64,000 nt of DNA, taken from the NCBI RefSeq assembly GCF_000725345.1, contig NZ_CP008852.1:672001-736000 (forward strand), in the 5' to 3' direction. Of the stretch, positions 10,264 through 20,474 are shown piece by piece. Below the pieces are notes generated by a model. The model was not told the DNA's origin. It was given only the letters and a program-made list of their open reading frames with translations, and did no database searches. The translations under genes were made by a program, and so were the position numbers. The stretch comes from Pelosinus sp. UFO1 (lineage in GTDB: Bacteria > Bacillota > Negativicutes > DSM-13327). Position 1 is the first letter of the stretch. Each line of letters begins with the position of its first letter.

Positions 10264-10548
10264 GTGTCAGTCGTGAATATATCAATGGGGCAACTTGTTA
10301 CTAGTGTTGCCGGACGTGATCAAATGCAAGTTTATCTTGTAGTTGGGATTAAAAATAATAAGATTCTCTCACTGGTTAACGGTAGAGAACGAAAAATTGC
10401 TAATCCCAAGCAAAAAAACATCCGGCATGTTAATGTTCTTAAATCGATTGCCAAAGGTCTGGCGGAAAAACTTCAATCTGGTATGAAAATTACAGACGAA
10501 GAAATCCGCCAAGCCATTCAGGTTTTATACAAGCCAGATAATCTGTGA
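10264..10548 (+). CDS. KOW-domain putative RNA-binding protein
   Basis: A 94-residue protein with a KOW-like N-terminal strand set (GQLVTSVAGRDQMQVYLVVGI) and a basic helix-rich tail. Genes like this, annotated as KOW/L14E-like RNA-binding proteins, occur between map and infA in many clostridia and Negativicutes. No catalytic motif is seen. The GTG start follows GGGGG by 8 bases; a second GTG at 10273 is possible. The context suggests a ribosome- or translation-linked role, but its function is unproven. Confidence 0.8.
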   Translation: MSVVNISMGQLVTSVAGRDQMQVYLVVGIKNNKILSLVNGRERKIANPKQKNIRHVNVLKSIAKGLAEKLQSGMKITDEEIRQAIQVLYKPDNL

Positions 10549-10572
10549 TAAGCGGACGAGGAGGGATATCTC

Positions 10573-10791
10573 GTGTCCAAGCAAGATGTAATTGAGGTTG
10601 AAGGTACGGTTGTCGAAGCCTTGCCTAATGCTATGTTCCAGGTCAAACTGGAAAATGAGCATGTCGTATTGGCGCATGTATCAGGTAAGATCCGCATGAA
10701 CTTTATCCGGATTTTACCTGGGGATAGAGTAACTGTAGAGCTTACGCCTTATGACTTAAAGCGTGGCCGTATTACCTACCGTTTCAAATAG
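10573..10791 (+). CDS. infA: translation initiation factor IF-1
   Basis: IF-1 is a single OB-fold that occupies the A site during initiation. The 72-residue sequence, with [25 protein letters not shown] and [23 protein letters not shown], is typical in full. GTG start after GAGGAGGG. Precedes rpmJ by 76 bp. Confidence 0.98.
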   Translation: MSKQDVIEVEGTVVEALPNAMFQVKLENEHVVLAHVSGKIRMNFIRILPGDRVTVELTPYDLKRGRITYRFK

Positions 10792-10843
10792 CGGATTCGT
10801 AAGGTAAGTGCTTTCGGTATCAATCGATAGCGCGAGTTCGTGA

Positions 10844-10981
<138 letters not shown>

Positions 10982-10995
10982 GAGGTGTACTATAG

Positions 10996-11370
10996 ATGGC
11001 ACGTATTGCCGGAATAGATTTACCACGTGATAAAAGAATCGAAATATCTTTAACATATATTTATGGTATCGGTCTTAAAACTTCAAGGGATATCTTGGCA
11101 CTTACTGGGATTAATCCTGACACACGTACTCGTGATTTAACCGAAGAAGAGGTTGTCAAACTACGTGATGCTATTGATAAAAACCTTAGAGTAGAAGGCG
11201 ACTTGCGTCGTGAGCAGTCACTTAACATTAAGCGTCTGATTGAAATCGGCTGCTATCGTGGTAAACGTCATCGTATGGGTCTTCCTGTACGTGGTCAACG
11301 TACTAAGACGAATGCCCGTACTCGCAAAGGTCCAAAACGGACTGTTGGAGCGAAAAAGAAAAAAGCGTAG
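10996..11370 (+). CDS. rpsM: 30S ribosomal protein S13
   Basis: S13 sits in the 30S head and contacts the P-site tRNA and L5. Begins [26 protein letters not shown] and ends in the basic tail [25 protein letters not shown]. 124 residues, ATG start after GGAGGTG. First ribosomal gene of the alpha-operon portion. Confidence 0.98.
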   Translation: MARIAGIDLPRDKRIEISLTYIYGIGLKTSRDILALTGINPDTRTRDLTEEEVVKLRDAIDKNLRVEGDLRREQSLNIKRLIEIGCYRGKRHRMGLPVRGQRTKTNARTRKGPKRTVGAKKKKA

Positions 11371-11384
11371 AGGAGGGATAAAGA

Positions 11385-11777
11385 TTGGTTGCTAAGAAAG
11401 CTATTAGACCAAAAAGAAAAGAACGTAAAAATATTGAGCATGGTCAAGCGCATATTCGTTCTACTTTCAATAATACAATTGTGACTATTTCCGATACAAA
11501 GGGTAATGTTTTGTCTTGGGCTAGTGCGGGTGGACTTGGATTTAGAGGTTCCCGTAAAAGTACTCCATTTGCTGCACAAATGGCAGCAGAAACAGCTGCT
11601 AAAGCTGCAATGGAACATGGACTTAAACAAGTTGAAGTTTTTGTAAAAGGACCTGGCTCAGGTCGGGAAGCAGCCATTAGATCACTACAGGCATCTGGTT
11701 TAGAAGTAAGTTCTATTAAAGATTGTACGCCTGTACCTCATAATGGATGTCGTCCACCTAAGCGTAGAAGAGTATAA
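11385..11777 (+). CDS. rpsK: 30S ribosomal protein S11
   Basis: S11 forms the platform of the 30S subunit near the E site. The signature [22 protein letters not shown] and the C-terminal [17 protein letters not shown] are intact. TTG start at 11385 ([13 protein letters not shown]), preceded by AGGAGGG. 130 residues. Confidence 0.97.
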   Translation: MVAKKAIRPKRKERKNIEHGQAHIRSTFNNTIVTISDTKGNVLSWASAGGLGFRGSRKSTPFAAQMAAETAAKAAMEHGLKQVEVFVKGPGSGREAAIRSLQASGLEVSSIKDCTPVPHNGCRPPKRRRV

Positions 11778-11803
11778 GAAGTTTCGGGAGGTGTTAAATA
11801 TAC

Positions 11804-12439
11804 ATGGCTAGATATACAGGACCTGTTTGTAGACAATGCCGTCGTGAAGGCACAAAATTATATCTAAAAGGCGAAAGATGCTATACGGACAAATGTTCAA
11901 TAGCTAAACGTGCGTATGCACCTGGTCAACATGGCCAAGGCCAAACACGTAAAAAAGTTTCAGAATATGGAATTCAATTGAGAGAAAAACAAAAAGCACG
12001 TCGTGTTTATGGTATTTTGGAAACTCAATTCCGTTCTTATTTTGACAAAGCTGATCGTCAAAAAGGTATTACTGGTGAAAACTTACTAGTATTACTAGAA
12101 AGAAGATTGGATAATGTGGTATATCGTCTTGGTTTCGCAGCAAGCCGTACGCAAGCTAGACAATTGGTTCGCCACAGACATTTCACTGTTAATGGAAAGA
12201 GAGTAGATATTCCATCTTATTTAATTAAACCAGGTGATGTAATTGCAGTACGCGAAAGCAGCAAAGAATCACCATTAATTAAAGAAATTACAGAATCTCT
12301 TGCTCACAAAACAGTGGCGCCTTGGTTGGAAAGACCAACTCAAGATGTAATGAATGGAACAGTATTGCGTTACCCCACTCGTGAGGAAATTGATACTCCA
12401 ATTCAAGAGCATCTGATTGTCGAATTGTACTCTAGATAA
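11804..12439 (+). CDS. rpsD: 30S ribosomal protein S4, zinc-finger form
   Basis: S4 nucleates 30S assembly and is an autoregulator in several bacteria. Four N-terminal cysteines C9, C12, C26 and C31 form the zinc site of the C+ S4 type. The S4 RNA-binding motif [25 protein letters not shown] lies in the middle. 211 residues; ATG with GGGAGGTG. In the alpha gene order rpsM-rpsK-rpsD-rpoA-rplQ. Confidence 0.97.
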   Translation: MARYTGPVCRQCRREGTKLYLKGERCYTDKCSIAKRAYAPGQHGQGQTRKKVSEYGIQLREKQKARRVYGILETQFRSYFDKADRQKGITGENLLVLLERRLDNVVYRLGFAASRTQARQLVRHRHFTVNGKRVDIPSYLIKPGDVIAVRESSKESPLIKEITESLAHKTVAPWLERPTQDVMNGTVLRYPTREEIDTPIQEHLIVELYSR

Positions 12440-12532
12440 TCAAGGTATGCTTTTTGAAAAAAGTCCGAATGTATGCCCTCAACCGTGGGTATGGCGTAAC
12501 TTAATTGTACGCAAAGAGGAGGGTTTTTCCAA

Positions 12533-13492
12533 ATGATCGAAATCGAAAAACCGAAAATTGAAATAGTAGAGCTTAGTGAAGACAGCCGTTATGGTAAGTT
12601 CGTCTGCGAACCACTTGAACGTGGTTATGGTACAACACTTGGCAACAGTTTGCGTCGTATATTGCTGTCCTCCCTGCAGGGGGCCGCAATTACAGCCGTC
12701 AAAATTGAGGGTGTTCTTCATGAGTTTTCTACTATTCCTGGTGTTCGGGAAGACGTTACCGACATTATCCTGAATTTGAAAACATTGCGCTTAAAAATGC
12801 ACAGCGACGAACCAAAGACATTGAGGATTGAATGTTTAACTGAAGGGGAAGTTACAGCAGGTGATATTATTGCTGACCCAGATATTGAAGTTCTAAATCC
12901 TGAACTGCACTTGGCGACCGTTGATGCTAGTGGTTCTCTTAAAATGGAAATAACCGTAGAACGTGGTCGTGGCTATGTTCCTGGCGACAAGAACAAAAAA
13001 CCGGATCATGTGATTGGTATTATTCCTATTGACTCCATATTTTCACCTATTCAGAGAGTTAACTATCAGATCACAGATACTCGTGTCGGGAACGTCACTG
13101 ATTATGATAAATTAACGCTGGAAGTATGGACCGACGGAAGTATTCGTCCGGAAGAGGCTGTTAGCAAATCTGCTAGTATTATGGTAGCTCATTTGAAGCT
13201 ATTCCAAAACTTAGCAGGTATTATTCCTGAGGAAGATAGTATGGATGGCACTTTTACCGAAGTGGTAGAAGAGGGCAACTCCAAAATCATGGATATGACC
13301 ATTGAAGATTTGGATCTATCTGTACGTTCTTACAACTGCTTAAAGCGGGCAGGAATTAATTCTGTGGCAGATTTAGTGCAAAAATCCGAAGATGACATGA
13401 TGAAGGTACGTAACCTTGGTCGTAAATCAATGGAAGAAGTAAAGAAAAAATTAATCGAGCTAGGTCTTGGACTTAGCGAAGAGGAAGAATAA
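12533..13492 (+). CDS. rpoA: RNA polymerase alpha subunit
   Basis: Alpha starts RNA polymerase assembly and its C-terminal domain reads UP elements and activators. Residues 1 to about 230 form the N-terminal dimerisation domain ([30 protein letters not shown]). After a linker the helix-hairpin-helix CTD has [20 protein letters not shown] and [16 protein letters not shown]. 319 residues, full length. A 93-bp spacer separates it from rpsD; AGAGGAGGG precedes the ATG. Confidence 0.98.
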   Translation: MIEIEKPKIEIVELSEDSRYGKFVCEPLERGYGTTLGNSLRRILLSSLQGAAITAVKIEGVLHEFSTIPGVREDVTDIILNLKTLRLKMHSDEPKTLRIECLTEGEVTAGDIIADPDIEVLNPELHLATVDASGSLKMEITVERGRGYVPGDKNKKPDHVIGIIPIDSIFSPIQRVNYQITDTRVGNVTDYDKLTLEVWTDGSIRPEEAVSKSASIMVAHLKLFQNLAGIIPEEDSMDGTFTEVVEEGNSKIMDMTIEDLDLSVRSYNCLKRAGINSVADLVQKSEDDMMKVRNLGRKSMEEVKKKLIELGLGLSEEEE

Positions 13493-13506
13493 AGGGAGGG
13501 AAGAAA

Positions 13507-13845
13507 ATGGGCTATAGAAAGTTAGGACGAGACTCTAGCGCACGTAAGGCGTTGTTTCGCAGCATCTTGACTTCCTTCTTTGCAAACGAGCGTATTGAAA
13601 CAACAGAAGCAAAAGCAAAAGAAATCAACGGTCTTGCTGAAAAGATGATTACTTTGGCTAAGCGCGGTGACTTACATGCTCGCCGTCAAGTGTTATCAAG
13701 CCTCATGGATGAAGAAGTAGTTACAAAATTGTTTGACATAATTGCCCCTAAATATGCTACGCGTCAAGGCGGTTATACCCGTATTATGAAATTGGGACCG
13801 CGTCGTGGAGATGCAGCACCAATGGTAATATTGGAACTGGTCTAA
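13507..13845 (+). CDS. rplQ: 50S ribosomal protein L17
   Basis: L17 is located near the tunnel exit. [24 protein letters not shown] is the canonical start and the C-terminus has [23 protein letters not shown]. At 112 residues it is the short bacterial form. Last gene of the superoperon; a terminator follows within 75 bp. Confidence 0.97.
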   Translation: MGYRKLGRDSSARKALFRSILTSFFANERIETTEAKAKEINGLAEKMITLAKRGDLHARRQVLSSLMDEEVVTKLFDIIAPKYATRQGGYTRIMKLGPRRGDAAPMVILELV

Positions 13846-13916
13846 CGTTTGCAATTGGGCCAGGTGACAAAGGCATATACTTGGCCTCGTCGCCTGGTTA
13901 TTGTGGTTTATAGGGA

Positions 13917-13947
13917 AAAGGCGGCCTTTACGGGCCGCCTTTATTTC
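13917..13947 (+). terminator. rho-independent terminator of the ribosomal superoperon
   Basis: AAAGGCGGCC/GGCCGCCTTT 10-bp perfect stem with a six-base loop, then TTATTTCT. Just upstream, CCAGGTGAC and GTCGCCTGG (about 13859-13898) can form a second hairpin. This closes the rplW-rplQ transcription unit. Confidence 0.88.
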
Positions 13948-14000
13948 TAGGTGAAAGTATATATTTTTTTGAGGATAGAGCGATGGGAGACGAAATGATT

Positions 14001-14109
14001 GAACCACAGAGGCACAGAGAACACAGAGCGAATATATTCGATAGTGTTTTCTGATTTTTTGGGTTAATTATCTTTTGTATTCTCAGCGTTCTCTGCGCCT
14101 CTGCGGTTC
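14001..14109. repeat. intergenic inverted repeat R1 (ACCACAGAG family)
   Basis: 28-bp arms GAACCACAGAGGCACAGAGA... (14001-14028) and its near-complement ending CTCTGCGGTTC (14082-14109) flank a 53-bp AT-rich centre; about four mismatches in the arms. With the terminator this accounts for the 330-bp rplQ-ecfA1 gap. It is one of four related elements in 11 kb (R1-R4). Confidence 0.85.
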
Positions 14110-14175
14110 AAAACGTTCTATGTCTTAGAGAATTTGAAGTGATTTCACTATCATTTCGATATAAAGGGGAACGAT

Positions 14176-15009
14176 ATGGGAGAGTTTATTAGTGTGAAAG
14201 ATATGTGCCATACCTATGCTAGCCATGAAGGTGAACAAGTACAGGCACTTGATCATATAAACGTATCGATTGCTAAGGGCGAATTTGTCGCCATTATTGG
14301 CACAAATGGTTCAGGGAAATCGACTTTAGCCAAACATTTCAATGCACTCTTAATTCCTACAGAGGGAGAATGTATAGTAAATGGATTAAATACACTCGAC
14401 CTGGATCATGTTTGGAAAATTAGGCAGGCAGTTGGTATGGTGTTTCAAAATCCGGATAATCAAATTGTAGCTACGATAGTAGAAGAAGATATCGCTTTTG
14501 GTCCCGAAAATTTAGGGGTAGAACCAGCTGAAATTCGACGCCGAGTAGCTGAAGCTTTAAAAGACGTAGGTATGGAAGAGTATCGTAATCATAGTCCTCA
14601 TTTATTATCTGGAGGTCAAAAACAACGTGTGGCGATTGCTGGTGTGCTTGCCATGCGTTCTAACTGTTTGGTATTAGATGAACCAACAGCTATGCTAGAC
14701 CCTCAGGGGAGACGGGAAGTATTATCGACAGTATTAAGGCTGCATCGTGAGCAGAAAATAACAATCGTATACATTACTCATTTCATGGAGGAAGCAGTAG
14801 CCGCTGACAGGGTAATTGTTATGGGACAGGGAAAAGTTGTTATGGAAGGTACCCCAAAAGACGTATTTAGCCAAGTAACTCTCTTAAAGGAATTAGGTCT
14901 AGATGTGCCTGTAGCAGCAGAACTCTCCTACCATCTAAGGCAACGTGGTATAAATATTCCAGAGACAGTGATAACAGACGAGGCATTGGTGGTGGCTGTA
15001 TGTCCATAA
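14176..15009 (+). CDS. ecfA1: energy-coupling factor transporter ATPase 1
   Basis: ATP-hydrolysing subunit of the shared ECF module that powers vitamin/metal S-components. Walker [11 protein letters not shown]-loop [10 protein letters not shown], signature [13 protein letters not shown] and Walker [14 protein letters not shown] are all present in 277 residues. ATG preceded by AAAGGGGA. The 3' end overlaps ecfA2 by 10 bases, so the pair is coupled. No S-component (substrate-binding subunit) is near, which fits a group II shared module. Confidence 0.95.
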   Translation: MGEFISVKDMCHTYASHEGEQVQALDHINVSIAKGEFVAIIGTNGSGKSTLAKHFNALLIPTEGECIVNGLNTLDLDHVWKIRQAVGMVFQNPDNQIVATIVEEDIAFGPENLGVEPAEIRRRVAEALKDVGMEEYRNHSPHLLSGGQKQRVAIAGVLAMRSNCLVLDEPTAMLDPQGRREVLSTVLRLHREQKITIVYITHFMEEAVAADRVIVMGQGKVVMEGTPKDVFSQVTLLKELGLDVPVAAELSYHLRQRGINIPETVITDEALVVAVCP

Positions 15010-15857
15010 AATTGCAAGAAGTGACGTATGTGTATATGTCAAAAACTCCTTATGAAAAAATAGCAATTAAAAAAATTAATTTAGAAATAAAACGAGGCGA
15101 ATTTGTAGCGATTATTGGCCATACTGGATCAGGCAAATCAACACTCGTACAGCATTTAAATGGTTTATTAAAACCCACATCAGGTACAGTTAGTATTGAT
15201 GGGGAAAATATCCATAGTAAAGGACCAGCAGCAGGGCAAGCTAAACGCAGTGTCGGCATGGTATTTCAATACCCCGAGCACCAATTATTTGAAGAAACCG
15301 TATATGAAGACATTGCTTTTGGCCCGCGTAATCTTGGCATACCAGAAGCGGAAATCGATGATCGGGTGAAAAAGGCCCTTTCATTTGTCGGTCTTGATTT
15401 TGACAAGTTTGCTAAGCGCACTCCTTTTCAGTTAAGTGGCGGTCAAATGAGACGTGTAGCCATTGCTGGAGTTGTTGCTTTAGAACCACAATACCTAATA
15501 TTAGATGAACCATCAGCAGGTCTTGATCCCCGGGGACGTGATGAAATTTTTAGCCAAATTATGAATCTATCCCAGGCTACAGGAATTACCGTTGTATTAG
15601 TATCACACAATATGGAAGATGTAGCACGGATGGCGAGTCGTCTTTTAGTAATGAAGGATGGGGAAATTAGCTTAGATGGATCGCCTAAAGATATTTTCGC
15701 TGACTATCAGGCAGAGCTACAACAAGCAGGTGTTGACGTACCTCCTCTTACTATACTTATGAATAAATTTAGGCAGCATGGTCTACCAGTTGATGCGACG
15801 GCAATAACAATGGATGTTGCTGCGGACAGTGTATATAATGCAGTGAGGAGGGGTTAA
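15000..15857 (+). CDS. ecfA2: energy-coupling factor transporter ATPase 2
   Basis: Second, asymmetric ATPase of the ECF transporter. Walker [11 protein letters not shown]-loop [15 protein letters not shown], signature [14 protein letters not shown] and Walker [14 protein letters not shown]. The 285-residue length and the C-terminal dimerisation extension are typical. ATG at 15000 lies inside the end of ecfA1. Followed immediately by ecfT. Confidence 0.95.
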   Translation: MSIKLQEVTYVYMSKTPYEKIAIKKINLEIKRGEFVAIIGHTGSGKSTLVQHLNGLLKPTSGTVSIDGENIHSKGPAAGQAKRSVGMVFQYPEHQLFEETVYEDIAFGPRNLGIPEAEIDDRVKKALSFVGLDFDKFAKRTPFQLSGGQMRRVAIAGVVALEPQYLILDEPSAGLDPRGRDEIFSQIMNLSQATGITVVLVSHNMEDVARMASRLLVMKDGEISLDGSPKDIFADYQAELQQAGVDVPPLTILMNKFRQHGLPVDATAITMDVAADSVYNAVRRG

Positions 15858-15858
15858 T

Positions 15859-16662
15859 TTGTTGAAAGATATTATGTTAGGGCAATACTTTCCAGGAACT
15901 TCTTTCATTCACTTATTAGATCCTCGGACTAAAATTATTAGTACCTTATTATTTATTAGCAGTATTTTTTTGGCGGATAATTATCAGGCATATTCTATAC
16001 TAGCTATTTTTGTTGGGGTAATAATATTATCCGCAAACATACCTGTTACCATGATGCTGCGCTCATTAAAGCCATTATGGATGATTATTGTACTGACCTT
16101 ACTTATTCATATTTTTACGACACCAGGAAATGTATTATATACCATGGGACCCCTAGCGGTGACACATGAAGGAGTACGGCAGGGGATTCTTATGACCATG
16201 CGGCTTGTTTTTTTAATTATGGTATCTTCTTTATTAACTTTTACTACATCTCCTATTGCTTTGACAGATGGAATTGAGCGATTGCTCAAACCTTTCAAGA
16301 AAATAGGACTTCCCGCGCATGAATTAGCAATGATGATGACCATTGCTCTACGCTTTATTCCTACATTACTTGAAGAGACGGATCGCATTATGAAGGCTCA
16401 AATGGCCAGAGGGGCCGATTTCTCCTCGGGAAATATAGTACGACGTGCTCGCAATATGATACCCTTATTAGTACCTCTATTTATTAGTGCTTTCCGGCGT
16501 GCCGATGAATTAGCGACAGCTATGGAAGCGCGATGCTATCGGGGGGGAGATCAACGGACTCGGATGAAAGAACTACAAATCGAAAATAGAGACTGGTGGG
16601 CCTATGGGATATTATGTTTAGTCATCGGGGTTCTAGTTGCAATGAGAACATATAGACAATAA
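15859..16662 (+). CDS. ecfT: energy-coupling factor transporter transmembrane protein EcfT
   Basis: Membrane scaffold linking the ATPases to S-components. 267 residues with about five to six hydrophobic segments, and the two coupling motifs with the ARG signature: AQMARGADF and MEARCYRGG. TTG start at 15859 or 15862 after GAGGAGGGG; the second has the better spacing (8 bases). Completes ecfA1-ecfA2-ecfT, a unit normally found behind rplQ in Firmicutes. Confidence 0.94.
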   Translation: MLKDIMLGQYFPGTSFIHLLDPRTKIISTLLFISSIFLADNYQAYSILAIFVGVIILSANIPVTMMLRSLKPLWMIIVLTLLIHIFTTPGNVLYTMGPLAVTHEGVRQGILMTMRLVFLIMVSSLLTFTTSPIALTDGIERLLKPFKKIGLPAHELAMMMTIALRFIPTLLEETDRIMKAQMARGADFSSGNIVRRARNMIPLLVPLFISAFRRADELATAMEARCYRGGDQRTRMKELQIENRDWWAYGILCLVIGVLVAMRTYRQ

Positions 16663-16697
16663 ACTCTGAGACTTTTAGAGAAAAGGTAGGAGGTTAT

Positions 16698-18929
16698 ATG
16701 GTTAAAGACCATCCAGATTATGCATTAGAAAAAGCGCACTTAGAGAAGACATTGATTGAGATGAATGAAATTATCTCTTCATTAGAAGCAGATATTGAGA
16801 AAAGAACGCAGCAGATGCGTATATCATTAGAACATAAAGATAAAATTAGCACCTATGTTCATTCCATGATGAAGAATGATAATGGGGAAAAAATTTATGA
16901 TATACAAGAAGCTTTGGACAGTCCCTATTTTGGCCGAGTTGATTTCAGGGAAGATGATACAGAAAAATATGAGAGTTTCTATATCGGTCGGGTAAAAATT
17001 ACTCGATTAGATATTCTTACAATACAAGATATATTAGTTTTTGACTGGCGGGATCCTGTGGCCACTATCTTTTATGAGTGTCAAGATGGAAGAGCTAGTT
17101 ATGACGTACTAGATCGATATCATTACAGTGGTGATGTGAATTTAAAAAGGCAATATAAAATTGTCCAAAGTATACTAGAAAAAATATCTGATGATTATAT
17201 TTTTGATCAACTGGCTTCCCGTCAAAAGGAGGCTTTACTTGCTGACCCCTTTTTAACGGAACGCTTACTACAAGGCACTAGCAATAAGTTAAAGGATATT
17301 GTTACATCCATTCGGGCAGAGCAAAATAAAATTATCCGCGAAACCTTACATCAAATTATTATCATTCAAGGAGTAGCAGGATCGGGGAAGAGTACAATTG
17401 GCCTCCATCGATTATCCTACCTTTTATATAATGAAAAATTAGACCCACAAAAGATGATGGTCATAGCTCCTAATAAATTGTTTCTTGATTATATTTGTGA
17501 ATTACTGCCAGAGATAGATGCGGATGATGTTAGACAATTAACCTTTACGGATGTAGTGAACGAAATAACCCAAACTACTTTTTCTATTACCCAGGATGAA
17601 AAAGCCCAACTCTTTTTGGAAAGTAAGGTACAAGATAGTAGGCGGGAACAGTTAGGAGCCGTTGCGAAAGTAAAAGGATCTTTAGAATTTATGCAAGTAT
17701 TAGAGGCATGGATCGAGAAAAAGATAGAAAAATTTTGTGTAAAATTGAAAGAAATCCGTCTGTTTGATGATAAACTTCTCATCACAAAAGAACAGCAGAT
17801 TGAAAAATTCATGGAAGGTAGTACGTCGAGTACTCCTTATAACGAAAGAGTAAAGACTTTAACTGGTTATATTCACTTTCGACTGAGGAATTTTCTCGAA
17901 GTGTTAGAAATTGAACAACAACGTAAAGTAGGTAGTACCGACAAGATCTATGAACAATACACAAGACAAGCAACGCAATTTCTGGCAAGTCACTTTTTAA
18001 AGTGGTCTTGTGATGATATTATAGCTTCCTATATTGAAGTCTTTAGTAATAAAAGTATTTTTAAACCATTTAAAAAGAAAAACTATGATGTTCCTTTTAT
18101 TACAGAGTATTCCCTAGGGATTTTGCAGGAGGGAAAGGTCGAAAAAGAAGACTTAGCACCTCTTTGTTATCTGACCTACTTGGTAATCGGCTGGAATCAT
18201 ATAATGAAATTTGAACATATTGTGGTGGATGAAGCGCAGGATTTAAATGCCTTAGAATTTATGATACTCAAGCTATTATCTAAAAATAGCTCCTTTACGA
18301 TTATGGGGGATATATCCCAAGGAATTACCTCTTACCGGAGTATTGAGAGTTGGCAAGTATTGATGAAAGAAGTATTTGCTGACGTAAAGTCTGTCTATCG
18401 TGAAGTCAATTATAGCTACCGTTCTGCACGTGAAATTGTAGAATGTTTTAATAAGGTTATGCCCAAAGGGCATTCAGCTGCGATTCCCGTATATGAAATA
18501 GGAAAAGATCCAGTATACCAACAAGTAAAAACAGAGGATGAGACTGTGGCGGCGATAGAGGATGCCATAAAAGGATTTAAAGAGAGAGACTGTAAATCCA
18601 TCGGGATTATTACTAAGTTAGAAAGTAGCAGCATTTCCTTATACCATGCACTTAGGGAAAAGGGAATCGATCAGGAGGATCTGCATTTAATCACCAGTGA
18701 TACCCTTTCTTATCAAGGCGGTATTTCGATTCTTCCAGTCGGCTTAGCCAAAGGATTAGAATTTGATGGTGTCATTATGTGCAATGCATCAGATAAGGAG
18801 TTTAAGAATAATAACTTCGATGCGAAGTTACTATACGTAGCTTTGTCTCGCCCGTTATATTATTTACATATCTTATATCGTGGTAATCTTACACCCTTGT
18901 TAATGGAGAAAGTTAAGACTAACGATTAA
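16698..18929 (+). CDS. helD: HelD-like UvrD/Rep superfamily helicase
   Basis: 743-residue SF1 ATPase of the HelD family, which in Bacillus removes and recycles stalled RNA polymerase. The N-terminal 50 residues are predicted coiled coil (DYALEKAHLEKTLIEMNEII), the arm expected for HelD. Walker A GVAGSGKST is near residues 225-233, Walker B IVVDEAQDLN in the second half, and late motifs NYSYRSAREIV and LLYVALSRP are present. ATG with TAGGAGG. It stands alone between ecfT and truA; a role in polymerase recycling is inferred from the family. Repeat R2 begins at its stop codon. Confidence 0.82.
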   Translation: MVKDHPDYALEKAHLEKTLIEMNEIISSLEADIEKRTQQMRISLEHKDKISTYVHSMMKNDNGEKIYDIQEALDSPYFGRVDFREDDTEKYESFYIGRVKITRLDILTIQDILVFDWRDPVATIFYECQDGRASYDVLDRYHYSGDVNLKRQYKIVQSILEKISDDYIFDQLASRQKEALLADPFLTERLLQGTSNKLKDIVTSIRAEQNKIIRETLHQIIIIQGVAGSGKSTIGLHRLSYLLYNEKLDPQKMMVIAPNKLFLDYICELLPEIDADDVRQLTFTDVVNEITQTTFSITQDEKAQLFLESKVQDSRREQLGAVAKVKGSLEFMQVLEAWIEKKIEKFCVKLKEIRLFDDKLLITKEQQIEKFMEGSTSSTPYNERVKTLTGYIHFRLRNFLEVLEIEQQRKVGSTDKIYEQYTRQATQFLASHFLKWSCDDIIASYIEVFSNKSIFKPFKKKNYDVPFITEYSLGILQEGKVEKEDLAPLCYLTYLVIGWNHIMKFEHIVVDEAQDLNALEFMILKLLSKNSSFTIMGDISQGITSYRSIESWQVLMKEVFADVKSVYREVNYSYRSAREIVECFNKVMPKGHSAAIPVYEIGKDPVYQQVKTEDETVAAIEDAIKGFKERDCKSIGIITKLESSSISLYHALREKGIDQEDLHLITSDTLSYQGGISILPVGLAKGLEFDGVIMCNASDKEFKNNNFDAKLLYVALSRPLYYLHILYRGNLTPLLMEKVKTND

Positions 18930-19019
18930 CGCAGAGAGCGCAAAGATGCACAGAGACGTGTTATATACCCCTTTGTGTTCTCTGTGTCCGCGTAAGCGGC
19001 TTTACGTCCTCTGCGTTAA
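18926..19019. repeat. intergenic inverted repeat R2 (CGCAGAG family)
   Basis: Outer arms TTAACGCAGAG (18926-18936) and CTCTGCGTTAA (19009-19019) are exact complements; inner GCACAGAG pairs with CTCTGTG. The right arm contains a small extra hairpin CCGCGTAAGCGG. The left arm overlaps the helD stop codon. Same family as R1, R3 and R4 but with the GCAGAG variant of the arm. Confidence 0.8.
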
Positions 19020-19065
19020 AAAAAATTTCGTTAAGTATATATAGTGAGTGACGAGGTGTGTAAAT

Positions 19066-19800
19066 ATGCGTAATATTAAATTAACAATCGCTTATGATGG
19101 GACAGCCTATCATGGCTTTCAACGCCAGCTAAATGCGATTGCAATACAACAAGTACTAGAAGACAAATTGGCGAAAGTATTCGGCCATAACTTTCGAATT
19201 CATATGGCTGGCAGAACAGACGCTGGGGTGCATGCTTATGGCCAGGTGGTCAATTTTAAGACTAGCTGCCCAATCCCTGTAGATCGTATTGTAATTGCAT
19301 CCAGAAAGGTACTGCCTTACGATATTGTAGTTACACATGCAGAAGAAGTTCCTGACAGTTTTGATGCGCAGTACAGTGCGAAAAGTAAAATCTATGTTTA
19401 TAAAATTTATCAGCATACGGTGCCCGATCCTTTTTTGCGAAATTTAATTTGGACCATTCCCCAGACCTTAAATGTCGCAGCTATGGAAAAAGCGATGCAA
19501 ATTATATTGGGAACTCACGATTTCTCCGCTTTTCGTGCTTCTGGCGGTTCGTCTGTCAGCCCGGTTCGTACTATTATGGAAGTTAAATGTCAGTTGCAGG
19601 ATAAGGTATTAGAGCTTTCCTTTTGGGGAGATGGCTTCTTGTATCATATGGTGCGCAACTTAACAGGTACTTTAGTGAATGTGGGCTTAGGAAGGACTTC
19701 TGAAGAAGGATTTAAGGCTATATTAGAGGGGCGAGATAGGAAGAAGGCAGGGGCTACAGCACCTGCTCATGGGCTCTATTTAAAAGAAGTGTTCTACTAA
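19066..19800 (+). CDS. truA: tRNA pseudouridine(38-40) synthase TruA
   Basis: Modifies U38-U40 of the tRNA anticodon stem. ATG 19066 (MRNIKLTIAYDGTAYHGFQRQ) has GAGGTG 7 bases upstream; an in-frame GTG at 19048 is too early for that site. The catalytic Asp is D52 in AGRTDAGVHA. The C-terminal half has FLYHMVRNLTGTLVNVGLGR. 244 residues, full length. Typical neighbour of ecfT and rplM in Firmicutes. Confidence 0.96.
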   Translation: MRNIKLTIAYDGTAYHGFQRQLNAIAIQQVLEDKLAKVFGHNFRIHMAGRTDAGVHAYGQVVNFKTSCPIPVDRIVIASRKVLPYDIVVTHAEEVPDSFDAQYSAKSKIYVYKIYQHTVPDPFLRNLIWTIPQTLNVAAMEKAMQIILGTHDFSAFRASGGSSVSPVRTIMEVKCQLQDKVLELSFWGDGFLYHMVRNLTGTLVNVGLGRTSEEGFKAILEGRDRKKAGATAPAHGLYLKEVFY

Positions 19801-19889
19801 ATTAAGTTGGGGAAAACTCGAAATCTGTGGGTAATTTCCTTTAAAATGTGGATAACTCAAAAAAAAATGATTTTACATGACGATAATTC

Positions 19890-19918
19890 TTGACATTGGG
19901 CAGGGAATTTAATACAAT
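19890..19918 (+). promoter_or_regulatory. sigma-A promoter and leader of rplM-rpsI
   Basis: TTGACA (19890-19895), 17-bp spacer, TACAAT (19913-19918): a near-consensus housekeeping promoter. The transcript would have a leader of about 90 nt before the rplM ATG, holding a CC-rich GTTAGCCCCGGAGCTC segment and a T8 run. An L13-type autoregulatory leader is known in Firmicutes; whether this one folds likewise I cannot show. Confidence 0.85.
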
Positions 19919-20015
19919 GTTTTTATGAGATTTATGCCATGACTTCCGTTAGCCCCGGAGCTCAAGGATACAAAATCAATTTTTTTTGTAATGTTGTGAC
20001 AAGGAGGTATATCGC

Positions 20016-20453
20016 ATGAAAACATTTATGGCAAATGCTGCCACCATAGAACGTAAGTGGTATGTTGTAGATGCTGAAGGTAAAACTTTAGGTAGATTAG
20101 CTGCCGAAGTAGCAAAAGTTCTTCGCGGCAAACATAAACCGACTTTTACTCCGCATGTTGATACTGGTGACCATGTTATCGTTATCAACGCAGATAAAGT
20201 AGCATTAACAGGTAAAAAATTAGTGCAAAAAACTTATTTCCGTCATTCTGGTTATGTAGGTGGAACTACATTCGTTACTGCTGGCAAAATGCTTGCGGAC
20301 AAGCCAGAAAGAGTGCTTGAGTTGGCTATTAGGGGTATGTTACCTAAGAACCGTCTTGGCCGCCAAATGTATCGTAAATTGCAAGTATATCGTGGTGCTG
20401 AGCATCCGCATGCTGCACAATTACCTGAAGTATTAGAAATTAACGTAAGATAA
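20016..20453 (+). CDS. rplM: 50S ribosomal protein L13
   Basis: L13 is an early 50S assembly protein. It has [22 protein letters not shown] and the [21 protein letters not shown] signature. 145 residues; the ATG at 20016 follows AAGGAGGT with good spacing, a second ATG lies at residue 5. Paired with rpsI downstream, with its own promoter upstream. Confidence 0.97.
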   Translation: MKTFMANAATIERKWYVVDAEGKTLGRLAAEVAKVLRGKHKPTFTPHVDTGDHVIVINADKVALTGKKLVQKTYFRHSGYVGGTTFVTAGKMLADKPERVLELAIRGMLPKNRLGRQMYRKLQVYRGAEHPHAAQLPEVLEINVR

Positions 20454-20474
20454 TCCGGAAAGGAGGAACATATT

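Noticed and set aside
14173-16662. Ordinary importer for a single substrate instead of an ECF module
   Set aside because: Two distinct EcfA-type ATPases, EcfT with ARG motifs and the location behind rplQ are specific for the shared ECF module.
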